Assembly: GCA_913055135.1 (NCBI GenBank)
Contig: CAJXJV010000072.1
Location: 1-6,837 of the forward strand
Length of the DNA: 6,837 nucleotides
Direction of reading: 5' to 3'
Origin: an uncultured Desulfurobacterium sp.
GTDB taxonomy: Bacteria; Aquificota; Aquificia; Desulfurobacteriales; Desulfurobacteriaceae
Both the position numbers and the translations under genes were made by a program. The notes under the pieces were generated by a model. That model was given only the letters and a program-made list of their open reading frames with translations, did no database searches and was not told where the DNA came from. Every line of letters starts with the position of its first letter. Positions within the stretch are counted from its first letter, which is position 1. Below, piece by piece: positions 1 through 5,666 of the stretch.

Positions 1-1
1 T

Positions 2-1513
2 AAATTTTATGTTCATACGAAACCTTTTAGAATATTCAATAAAACTGACAATTTTTGGTACAAAAAGGAATCCCTAACCTTCAAAAAAGAAGTTTATTTC
101 AGGAAAATAACTTTTCAAAAAGAGGATGATCTCAGAAGAACAACTTTCCTAGATAAGGTGGATTTCGGCCGAGTAATCTTTAAAGAGAAGGCTTATTTCA
201 GTGGAACAACATTTCAGAATGTAGCCGATTTCAGCGATACAATTTTTCAGAATGTGGCTGATTTCAGCGATGCAATTTTTCAGAATATGGCTGATTTCAG
301 ACGGTCAAAATTTCAGAATAAGGCTAATTTCAGCAGGTCAACATTTCAGAATGTGGCTTTTTTCATCGGATCAACGTTTCAAGATAAAGCTGATTTTAAC
401 AGGTCAAAATTTCAAAATGAGGCTAATTTCAACGGGTCAACATTTCAAGCCCGGATTGGTTTCCAGTTAGTTGGAAGAAGTTTACTTTTTGATTTCTCCA
501 ATATTCAACTATCCAAAGACAGCTATATAGAAATCAGAAACCTACAAACGGTTAGACTGGTACTAAATGATATAAACAACATAACCGATAACTTTCTTTT
601 CTTTGATACAAAAATCATAAAGTTTGAAGACTTAAAAGAAAATCAGAGAGAAGGCTTAAAGAAAGAAGATTATCTGCCGAACATAGAGATAGAAAACTCC
701 ATATTGAACAATATGAAATTTATAAACTGTGACTTTTCAGAGGCAGAACAGATAAAAATAGAAAACAGCTCTTTAACGGAAGTAGAGTTTATAAACGTTA
801 ATTGGGGTGAAATCTCAGAAGAAATAAAATGCAAAGGACTATCGCCAGCAGAGGCAAGAGATATTTACAGACAGTTGAAATTAGCTTTAGATAGTCAGAA
901 AGACTACATAAACGCCAATAAGTTTTATGCTCTTGAAATGAGAGCTTATGAAAAGCAATTAAAAGAGGAAGGCTGGACAAAAGATAACTGGCAGGACAAA
1001 TTTGTCTTTACTTTTCATAAATTGATTTCGAATTTTGGAATGAGTTACCTTAGACCTTTTGCAGGAATCCTCATATTGACAGCTATACTTGGTTTTTTAT
1101 CTGTTTTTAAAAAATTTCCCACCAATGAAATAGCTGGATTGTCCCTTCTTAGTCTTTTCTTAATGCCTGCCTTAATGGTTTTTATCTTACTCTACAAAGT
1201 AAATAGTGAAGAAGATAAACGTGAAATTAAAAATAACATCAGAAAAGATGATCTTAACTTAATAGAGAATGTCGTTATAACATTATTATTTGCATTTTCC
1301 GTAGGTTCTTTTGTAGGCCTATGGGCTAAAGAACTATCTTTTTTAAAAGCCTTAGATGTTTTTGCTCAAACACTAAACTTAACAAAAGCTTTTAAGGGGA
1401 ACGGAAACAATCACTTTCATGGGTATCAATTTCTCTATACTTTTTATTCGATATTGATAGCTACTCTAATTTATCAATTCATCTTAGCTGTAAGGTGGAG
1501 AGTTAAAAGATAA
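2..1513 (+). CDS. Pentapeptide-repeat membrane protein, 5' end outside the window
   Basis: The frame is open from base 2 to the TAA at 1511-1513, giving 503 visible residues. The GTG at 158 is the first possible start, but the frame upstream has no stop and encodes the same repeat pattern (for example FQKEDDLRRTT at 113-145), so the true start is left of base 1. Parts in order: eleven 11-residue repeats with phenylalanines spaced 6 then 5 apart (Pentapeptide_3 type); a weaker second beta-helix-like stretch near 690-800 (NNMKFINCDFS, EVEFINVNW); a polar segment, IYRQLKLALDSQ...NANKFYALEMRAYEKQL, of a kind often placed before the membrane part in this class; then about four hydrophobic segments near 1058-1111, 1130-1200, 1268-1330 and 1427-1500. 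Relatives often end in an ion-channel domain, but no TVGYG-type filter is seen, so channel activity is unsupported. The substrate and role are unknown. It is visibly A+T-richer than the neighbouring operons. Its last 11 bases overlap bpsA tail to tail. Confidence 0.85.
   Translation, partial: KFYVHTKPFRIFNKTDNFWYKKESLTFKKEVYFRKITFQKEDDLRRTTFLDKVDFGRVIFKEKAYFSGTTFQNVADFSDTIFQNVADFSDAIFQNMADFRRSKFQNKANFSRSTFQNVAFFIGSTFQDKADFNRSKFQNEANFNGSTFQARIGFQLVGRSLLFDFSNIQLSKDSYIEIRNLQTVRLVLNDINNITDNFLFFDTKIIKFEDLKENQREGLKKEDYLPNIEIENSILNNMKFINCDFSEAEQIKIENSSLTEVEFINVNWGEISEEIKCKGLSPAEARDIYRQLKLALDSQKDYINANKFYALEMRAYEKQLKEEGWTKDNWQDKFVFTFHKLISNFGMSYLRPFAGILILTAILGFLSVFKKFPTNEIAGLSLLSLFLMPALMVFILLYKVNSEEDKREIKNNIRKDDLNLIENVVITLLFAFSVGSFVGLWAKELSFLKALDVFAQTLNLTKAFKGNGNNHFHGYQFLYTFYSILIATLIYQFILAVRWRVKR
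80..442 (+). repeat. Eleven tandem 33-bp coding repeats (11-residue pentapeptide-type units)
   Basis: Units begin at 80, 113, 146, 179, 212, 245, 278, 311, 344, 377 and 410, each 33 bases and in frame. A partial unit (FQARIGF) starts at 443. The protein consensus is F-Q-N-x-A-D/N-F-S/N-x-S/T-x. The first four units are diverged (FKKEVYFRKIT, FQKEDDLRRTT, FLDKVDFGRVI, FKEKAYFSGTT), while the seven from 212 on remain close at DNA level, most starting TTTCAGAAT or TTTCAAAAT. The phenylalanine ladder fits the inward-facing residues of a right-handed quadrilateral beta-helix. The gradient suggests that the downstream units arose by recent duplication. Confidence 0.92.
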
Positions 1514-2600
1514 AAGCGGGCAAAAGCCCGCCGAAGAAGTAAAGATAGGTAGTAGAGCTCTCTGCGTCGTTGTAGATGTCGCCAACGATCGGATCGTTGA
1601 AGCCTTTGAATCCTCTCACAGTTTCAACTCTAAACTGAGTTGACTTGTACCAGATATCCTTTGGAGGCTCCTTAACAGGTGTAAGCTGCCATCCTCTCAT
1701 ATCTTCGTAGTAATCCCAGTTAACGTACTCGTTGAAGTTGTGAAGGAGGTCAGTAATCACAAGTCCCATATCTAAAAGAACCTTCTGAATTCTTCTCCAC
1801 TTATCAAGTGAAGATTCTCTTCTTGTTACACCAAAGTAACCAGCACATCTTTCTGCTCTAAGGGTTGCAACTCCCCTTCCAACGAAAGCCTTAATAGCTT
1901 CTACAGTTTCCGGTGGATCTGTGAAGAAAGTATCGTAGTTTCCAACAACGTCCTCTGGAAGAGGCTGCCTGAGGTCATGAACTCTTGCATCTATGTTGAG
2001 GTTGTACTCGTCAGAAACCTCTTTTATAAAGTTGATAAGTCTTTCGTCAATCTCAAGGATTGTAACCTTCTTTGGAAGTCCTGTTAGAGCAAGAGCAATG
2101 CTCATAAGGTCATCATCACCAAGAACAACAACGCTTTTACCTCTTAAATCCCCCCTGCTGTCTGCAAGAGCAACCCTTGCAAATGTGTTTTCAGGAGTTA
2201 CATAACCCTGGTCATACTGGTGTATGGCTGGAGGTCTGTTTTCCTGAATCTTAAGGAACTTCTCAAAAGCTTCTTTGAGAGAGTCTGTAATAACAACTCC
2301 TCTTCCATTACATGTTGGACATCTGTGGGAAACGAACGTCTCAATTCCAAGTTTTTTAACAAGCTCAGCTCCAGCTTCTGTAAGGAGAATCTGAGTACCT
2401 TCAAAAACAACAAGGTCATGCTTGTTAAGAAGTTTGAGAATCTCTGCAACTAATGGAAGTGGTTCATCAGATAGGTCAACAATCTTCCAGAAGTTTGGAG
2501 TTGACATGATAGCAGCAATTACTTTTTCCACACTTCTTGGATAGGCAGGAACCTGTGTGTTCTTTTCTGCTTCCTGTGCAATCTGCTCCAGTATTTCCAT
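1503..2600 (-). CDS. bpsA: N4-bis(aminopropyl)spermidine synthase (branched-chain polyamine synthase)
   Basis: This cytosolic aminopropyltransferase family (DUF43) adds aminopropyl groups from decarboxylated S-adenosylmethionine to the central nitrogen of spermidine, giving the quaternary branched N4-bis(aminopropyl)spermidine. In the 365-residue protein, an N-terminal winged-helix-like part (about 1-90) is followed by a CPTCNGRG cysteine pair (94-101), the family's GDDDL loop (161-165), the cofactor-binding EID (183-185) and the catalytic-region DPPET (228-232). The length is close to that of archaeal members (about 350). The ATG start has AGGAGG seven bases upstream, inside the last codons of hepT, which ends two bases away; this suggests coupled translation as the last gene of the polyamine operon. 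The final residues (GGLLPAFIF) are encoded by the terminator hairpin and its T-rich tail, and the stop codon overlaps the convergent + strand gene. Family and reaction are well supported; the exact product in this organism is inferred. Confidence 0.93.
   Translation of the reverse strand: MEILEQIAQEAEKNTQVPAYPRSVEKVIAAIMSTPNFWKIVDLSDEPLPLVAEILKLLNKHDLVVFEGTQILLTEAGAELVKKLGIETFVSHRCPTCNGRGVVITDSLKEAFEKFLKIQENRPPAIHQYDQGYVTPENTFARVALADSRGDLRGKSVVVLGDDDLMSIALALTGLPKKVTILEIDERLINFIKEVSDEYNLNIDARVHDLRQPLPEDVVGNYDTFFTDPPETVEAIKAFVGRGVATLRAERCAGYFGVTRRESSLDKWRRIQKVLLDMGLVITDLLHNFNEYVNWDYYEDMRGWQLTPVKEPPKDIWYKSTQFRVETVRGFKGFNDPIVGDIYNDAESSTTYLYFFGGLLPAFIF
1506..1531 (-). terminator. Intrinsic terminator of the polyamine operon, inside the end of bpsA
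   Basis: On the - strand, GCGGGC, a four-T loop and GCCCGC (1531-1516) form a perfect 6-bp GC-rich stem, followed at once by TTTTATCTTTTAA. The last TAA of that string (1505-1503) is the bpsA stop codon, so the whole terminator lies in coding sequence. On the + strand the stem is followed by CGAAGAAG with no T run, so it should work in one direction only. Confidence 0.8.
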
Positions 2601-2602
2601 AT

Positions 2603-2947
2603 TTACTCCTCCTGTAGAATTTCATTTATTTTCTTCAGCAAAAATGGAATATCCTCTTTCACAGTATCCCAGACAATTTCAAGACTCAAATCAAAGTAGT
2701 CGTGAATACACTTATCCCTCATCCCTGCAATTTCTTTCCAAGGAATATCTTTGTATCTCTCCTTTAGTCCACGTGAAAGCCTTTTAACAGCCTCACCGAT
2801 TATCTCCAAATTTCTTACTATAGCATCCTGGGTTTTTATGTGGTCCAGAAAGTCATAAAAAGACAACTCTTTAACATATTTAAGTATTCTTTCACAGGAG
2901 ATCTTAATGTCATAGAGGTATTCCTTATCGGTTCTTCTACCAGACAT
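2603..2947 (-). CDS. hepT: HepT-like HEPN-domain toxin (DUF86)
   Basis: This 114-residue, all-alpha protein belongs to the HEPN/DUF86 family, which acts as an RNA-cutting toxin paired with an MNT-type antitoxin. The catalytic RX4HXY motif is intact: R77, H82 and Y84 in RDKCIHDY. Upstream lies the usual helix of the family, DAIVRNLEIIGEAVKRLS (41-58). In the characterised Shewanella system the tyrosine of this motif is the residue that the antitoxin modifies with AMP. The ATG start overlaps the end of mntA by 11 bases and uses a GAGG (2957-2954) inside mntA codons. Its own last codons supply the AGGAGG for bpsA. Known family members form dimers and a larger complex with MntA. Activity here is inferred from motif conservation; a domesticated regulatory role is possible given its place in the polyamine operon. 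Confidence 0.92.
   Translation of the reverse strand: MSGRRTDKEYLYDIKISCERILKYVKELSFYDFLDHIKTQDAIVRNLEIIGEAVKRLSRGLKERYKDIPWKEIAGMRDKCIHDYFDLSLEIVWDTVKEDIPFLLKKINEILQEE
2606..2613 (-). promoter_or_regulatory. Strong ribosome binding site for bpsA within the end of hepT
   Basis: On the - strand, AGGAGGAG reads from 2613 to 2606. It encodes the tail of hepT (Gln-Glu-Glu) and runs into the hepT TAA. The AGGAGG core lies seven bases before the bpsA ATG. This is the best Shine-Dalgarno match in the operon, and it ties bpsA translation physically to hepT. Confidence 0.85.
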
Positions 2948-3269
2948 AAACTACCTCTTTCAGGATTCTATCCCTTACCCATGGGATTCGAATACTTCTT
3001 ACTCCATAAAAAGTTAAAAGATCCACCTTTCTACCAAAGAGATCCTGTAAGAATCTCTCAAGCTCTACTACATTGCAAATCCTTGCTTTTCCTCTTTCAA
3101 GCTCAACAACAACATCAATATCGCTATCCTCTTTCAATTCATTTCTTATAACAGAGCCAAAAATTCCTATCCTTTTAACTCCAAACTTAGAAGTTAACTT
3201 CTCTTTGTTCTGCATAAGAAGGGAAAATACATCCTCTTTCTTAAAAACCTTATTCTTTATCTCCGGCAC
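2937..3269 (-). CDS. mntA: MntA-like minimal nucleotidyltransferase antitoxin
   Basis: This 110-residue MNT-domain protein (DNA polymerase beta-like fold) would be the antitoxin for the adjacent HepT; the family transfers AMP from ATP to the toxin tyrosine. The GSX10DXD signature is complete (G38, S39, D50, D52), with a plausible third metal ligand at D83 in KVDLLTF, so it looks catalytically competent. The start is GTG (3269-3267), chosen because GAGGG (3281-3277) lies seven bases upstream, within the last codons of speE, and because speE ends three bases away. The antitoxin-first order and 11-base overlap with hepT fit a coupled pair. There is no room for a separate promoter between speE and mntA, so it is probably expressed from the polyamine promoter unless one lies inside speE. 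Confidence 0.92.
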   Translation of the reverse strand: MPEIKNKVFKKEDVFSLLMQNKEKLTSKFGVKRIGIFGSVIRNELKEDSDIDVVVELERGKARICNVVELERFLQDLFGRKVDLLTFYGVRSIRIPWVRDRILKEVVYVW

Positions 3270-3272
3270 GCT

Positions 3273-4136
3273 TTAACCCTCGTAGTATATGAAATTTGGA
3301 ATTGCAAAAGCACCGTAGTGGATCCGGGGGTTGTAGTATTTAAGCTTCCCGGATGAATTTTCAAGGTCTGAAACTCTACCTGAAAGCTCTTCCGGATTTA
3401 GAGTAAGAGGATCAATGACTTTTGAAGCAATCGTGAAACTCCACATTCCGGAAGGATAGGTTGGAATAAATGCAAGGTAAGGTCTAACTACTGGAAAGAC
3501 TTTCTGGAGCTCTCTGACTACCATTCTATGAACTTTACTCTGAGCGAATGGAGACTCCGACTGGGTAACAAAGATTCCATCATCTTTCAAAGCTTTAAAG
3601 GCATCTCTATAAAACTCCTCTTCATAGAGAACTTTTGAGGGACCAACCGGATCCGAACAGTCAACAATAATGACGTCGTAAATATTCTCTTTTCCCCTTA
3701 CGTATTCTCTCCCATCATCAAAGATGAGCTCCACTCTCTCATCACTCAGAGCGCAGGAAATTGTAGGGAGCTCCCTCTTTGCAAACTCGACAACTTCTCT
3801 ATCTATCTCAACCATTTCAACTTTTTCTGGATTATGCTTCACAACTTCTCTCACAGTTCCACCATCTCCACCACCAATAACAAGAACCCTTTCCGGTTTC
3901 CTGCCAAGCGTAAAAAGAGCTGGATGGACTATCATCTCATGATAGACAAACTCATCCTTCTCTGTGGTCTGGATTGCACCATCAAGAACAAGCATCTTCC
4001 CAAAGTCTTCAGTATCAAGAAGCATAATTTCCTGAAATGGAGTTTTAGTTGTCACTGCATTCTTAACCTTTATGGTTAACCCTGTTCCTTTCAAATCCAT
4101 CCCTTCGCCAGTGTAGTACTCGGTAAACCAGAGCAT
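3273..4136 (-). CDS. speE: Polyamine aminopropyltransferase (spermidine synthase)
   Basis: This cytosolic enzyme transfers the aminopropyl group of decarboxylated S-adenosylmethionine to a diamine, making spermidine from putrescine or, in thermophile pathways, N1-aminopropylagmatine from agmatine. The 287 residues match the family length. An N-terminal beta-strand domain (WFTEYYTGEG; DGAIQTTEKDEFVYHEM at 52-68) is followed by a Rossmann-type domain with GGGDGG (88-93), the cofactor acidic residues in EID (110-112), DDG (140-142) and the active-site loop VDCSDPVGPS (158-167) with D159 and D162. The ATG start lies two bases after the speB stop, with a G run (4146-4142) as binding site. It is the second gene of the operon. 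Substrate choice (agmatine, putrescine or a longer amine) cannot be settled from sequence by eye. Confidence 0.95.
   Translation of the reverse strand: MLWFTEYYTGEGMDLKGTGLTIKVKNAVTTKTPFQEIMLLDTEDFGKMLVLDGAIQTTEKDEFVYHEMIVHPALFTLGRKPERVLVIGGGDGGTVREVVKHNPEKVEMVEIDREVVEFAKRELPTISCALSDERVELIFDDGREYVRGKENIYDVIIVDCSDPVGPSKVLYEEEFYRDAFKALKDDGIFVTQSESPFAQSKVHRMVVRELQKVFPVVRPYLAFIPTYPSGMWSFTIASKVIDPLTLNPEELSGRVSDLENSSGKLKYYNPRIHYGAFAIPNFIYYEG
3277..3281 (-). promoter_or_regulatory. Ribosome binding site that decides the GTG start of mntA
   Basis: GAGGG (3281-3277, - strand) is made of the last sense codons of speE (Glu-Gly) and lies seven bases before the GTG at 3269. It supports GTG as the start and shows that the antitoxin gene is read as part of the same transcript as speE. 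Confidence 0.75.
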
Positions 4137-4138
4137 CT

Positions 4139-4942
4139 CTACCCCCAGAACTTCAAAATTAGCTCTCTAACAATCTTTGCTCCAAGCATTTGCGTAATTC
4201 CAGATGGATCGTAGGGAGGGGAAATTTCCACAACATCAAACCCAACTAACTCGACAGGCGGTAATTTATAGATGGTTTCAAAGAATTCAACAGGTGAGAA
4301 ACCACACGGTTCAGGAGTTCCTGTTCCGGGGGCATAGGCTGGATCGAAGAAATCGATATCTATCGTAATGTAAACTGGCGTCTTAACAGTTTCTAAAACT
4401 TCAGGCAGTTTTTCTGGAACAGAAAGGTACTTAATCTGTGGACTCTTTTTCATAAGTTCAAATTCTTCTCTCGTTCCACTCCTGATCCCAACCTGAATTA
4501 TGTCACATCCGAGCTCTAAGACTCTCCTCATAACACAGGCATGTGAATACCTTGTTCCTGAATACTCCTCTCTCAAATCAGCGTGGGCATCAAACTGAAC
4601 AACTGTTAATTTCCCATACCTATTAGAAAGAGACTTAACTACAGGATAGGTTACCGAATGTTCACCACCAATCATTATCGGAATTTCCACATTTTCCATA
4701 AAACTCTCTACTGCTCCAACCATACCTTCTGGATCAGCAGGAACATCCACATTACCGAAATCCCGAAAATTCACATCTTCCAGATCCCTATTCAGAACAG
4801 GACTGTAGGTTTCAAGATTTTCCGAAAAGAATCGAACACCATCAGGACCAAACCTTGCTCCAGGTCTAAAACAGGTTGTGGAATCGTAAGGAATCCCAAA
4901 AATAGAAATGTCTCCGAATTGAGATGTTCCTAGAAAAGTCAT
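4139..4942 (-). CDS. speB: Agmatinase-family ureohydrolase (agmatinase or aminopropylagmatine ureohydrolase)
   Basis: This ureohydrolase (267 residues) has all the binuclear manganese ligands expected: H95 in GGEHS, D118, H120 and D122 in DAHAD, D195 and D197 in DIDFFDP, plus the late acidic residue E239 in VVEISPP. The PGTGTPEPCGF stretch (205-215) is typical of agmatinase rather than arginase. It releases urea from agmatine to give putrescine, or from N1-aminopropylagmatine to give spermidine as in Thermus. Placement directly before speE fits either route. It is the first gene of the - strand operon, facing minC. The ATG at 4942-4940 is preceded by AGAGGG with only four bases of spacing, and that site overlaps a small inverted repeat (4944-4959). 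No signal peptide is seen; the protein should be cytosolic. Confidence 0.93.
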   Translation of the reverse strand: MTFLGTSQFGDISIFGIPYDSTTCFRPGARFGPDGVRFFSENLETYSPVLNRDLEDVNFRDFGNVDVPADPEGMVGAVESFMENVEIPIMIGGEHSVTYPVVKSLSNRYGKLTVVQFDAHADLREEYSGTRYSHACVMRRVLELGCDIIQVGIRSGTREEFELMKKSPQIKYLSVPEKLPEVLETVKTPVYITIDIDFFDPAYAPGTGTPEPCGFSPVEFFETIYKLPPVELVGFDVVEISPPYDPSGITQMLGAKIVRELILKFWG

Positions 4943-5015
4943 CTTACCCTCTGTGGTAAAATTTGAAGTTAAAGTTTAACCCAAATTCTGTCTAAATGAG
5001 GGGAATTGTACAGAA
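4943..5015. promoter_or_regulatory. Divergent control region between speB and minC
   Basis: This 73-base gap must hold promoters for both operons unless they lie inside the opposite gene. It contains a perfect 13-base palindrome, GTTAAAGTTTAAC (4968-4980), a possible operator. It also contains an inverted repeat, TTACC-CTCTGT-GGTAA (4944-4959), next to the speB start. Candidate -10-like hexamers are TACAAT on the - strand (5010-5005) and TAAAAT on the + strand (4957-4962), but neither has a convincing -35 partner at 16-18 bases. Promoter positions are therefore uncertain. Confidence 0.5.
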
Positions 5016-5666
5016 ATGAACTTCAAGTTAAGAGGAACAAACGTAATCGGGATTGAAATCCTGACAGACAATAAATCGTTTGATATTGATACTCTAAAGA
5101 ATTTTATCTTAGAAAAAAGACAACTTCTAAGAGGTTCAAGATTCATTATCTCTGTAGAAGATAGAATACTAACAAAAGAAGAAATACTTGAACTAAAACA
5201 GTTCTTAGAAAACGTCGAAGAATTGACGTTTTGTGGTTTTAAAACTAATATCAAAGAGAACAGGGAAATTTGTATCTCCCTGGGGATTCCTTGCGACTTA
5301 TCAGAAATGGAATTAGAGAAAGAAAAAGAGAGAGCTGAAACAGAAGAGATAAAATTTATAAAGAGAACCTTACGTTCGGGAGATAAGGTAACATCTACGG
5401 GAGACCTTGTCATACTGGGAGACGTAAACCCGGGAGCAGAAGTTGAAGCAGGGGGGAATGTTTACGTGATGGGGAGCTTGCGCGGCACAGTTAAAGCAGG
5501 AATTGGTAAATCTGAGGCTGAAATAAGAGCTCTCTACTTTGAAGCCCCCAGACTTGAAATTTGCAATCAGGAAAAGATTTTTGATAGAAAAGAATCGTAC
5601 ATCAACTTCAGAGCAAGAGTAAAATCTGGAAATTTAAAAATAGAATTCTCTAAGAAGGGGAGATAA
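5016..5666 (+). CDS. minC: Septum site-determining protein MinC
   Basis: MinC blocks FtsZ ring assembly away from mid-cell and is brought to the membrane by MinD. The 216-residue protein has a diverged N-terminal FtsZ-inhibiting domain (about 1-100), a charged linker (about 101-115, MELEKEKERAETEE) and a clear C-terminal beta-helix domain: RSGDKVTSTGDLVILGDVN, AGGNVYVMGSLRGTVKAG, IRALYFEAPRLEI. The RSG and LRG-AG elements are those used for dimerisation and MinD binding. The ATG at 5016 is the only in-frame start after the upstream TAA at 4977. GAGGGG (4999-5004) is 11 bases away, rather far for a ribosome binding site. It ends one base into minD (TAATG). It is the first gene of the min operon. 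Confidence 0.92.
   Translation: MNFKLRGTNVIGIEILTDNKSFDIDTLKNFILEKRQLLRGSRFIISVEDRILTKEEILELKQFLENVEELTFCGFKTNIKENREICISLGIPCDLSEMELEKEKERAETEEIKFIKRTLRSGDKVTSTGDLVILGDVNPGAEVEAGGNVYVMGSLRGTVKAGIGKSEAEIRALYFEAPRLEICNQEKIFDRKESYINFRARVKSGNLKIEFSKKGR

Noticed and set aside
158..160. GTG at 158 as the start of the pentapeptide-repeat gene
   Set aside because: The same frame is open back to base 2 and encodes four recognisable repeat units from 80 onward, two of them wholly before 146. The repeats continue across 158 without a break, and no ribosome binding site is seen there.
212..442. CRISPR-like array because of regular 33-bp repeats
   Set aside because: There are no spacers. The repeats are directly tandem, in frame, and encode a classic phenylalanine-ladder beta-helix.
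1503..1560. Frameshift near the end of bpsA
   Set aside because: The odd hydrophobic tail is explained by the terminator being translated. There is no second frame with family-like sequence to rejoin, so a sequencing or genetic frameshift is not needed.
2557..2787. Small + strand gene opposite hepT and bpsA
   Set aside because: It is an antisense open frame over two well-supported genes, with no ribosome binding site and no recognisable motif. The same applies to the other short frames opposite speE, speB, minC and minD.
2871..2894. Damaged HepT toxin
   Set aside because: The catalytic region of hepT was checked for loss of key residues. RDKCIHDY keeps the arginine, histidine and tyrosine at the right spacing, so it is treated as intact.
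4957..4998. A confident sigma-70 promoter for minC
   Set aside because: TAAAAT and a TGTCTAAAT-like element are present, but no -35 hexamer lies at a proper distance from either. Only a general control region is reported.
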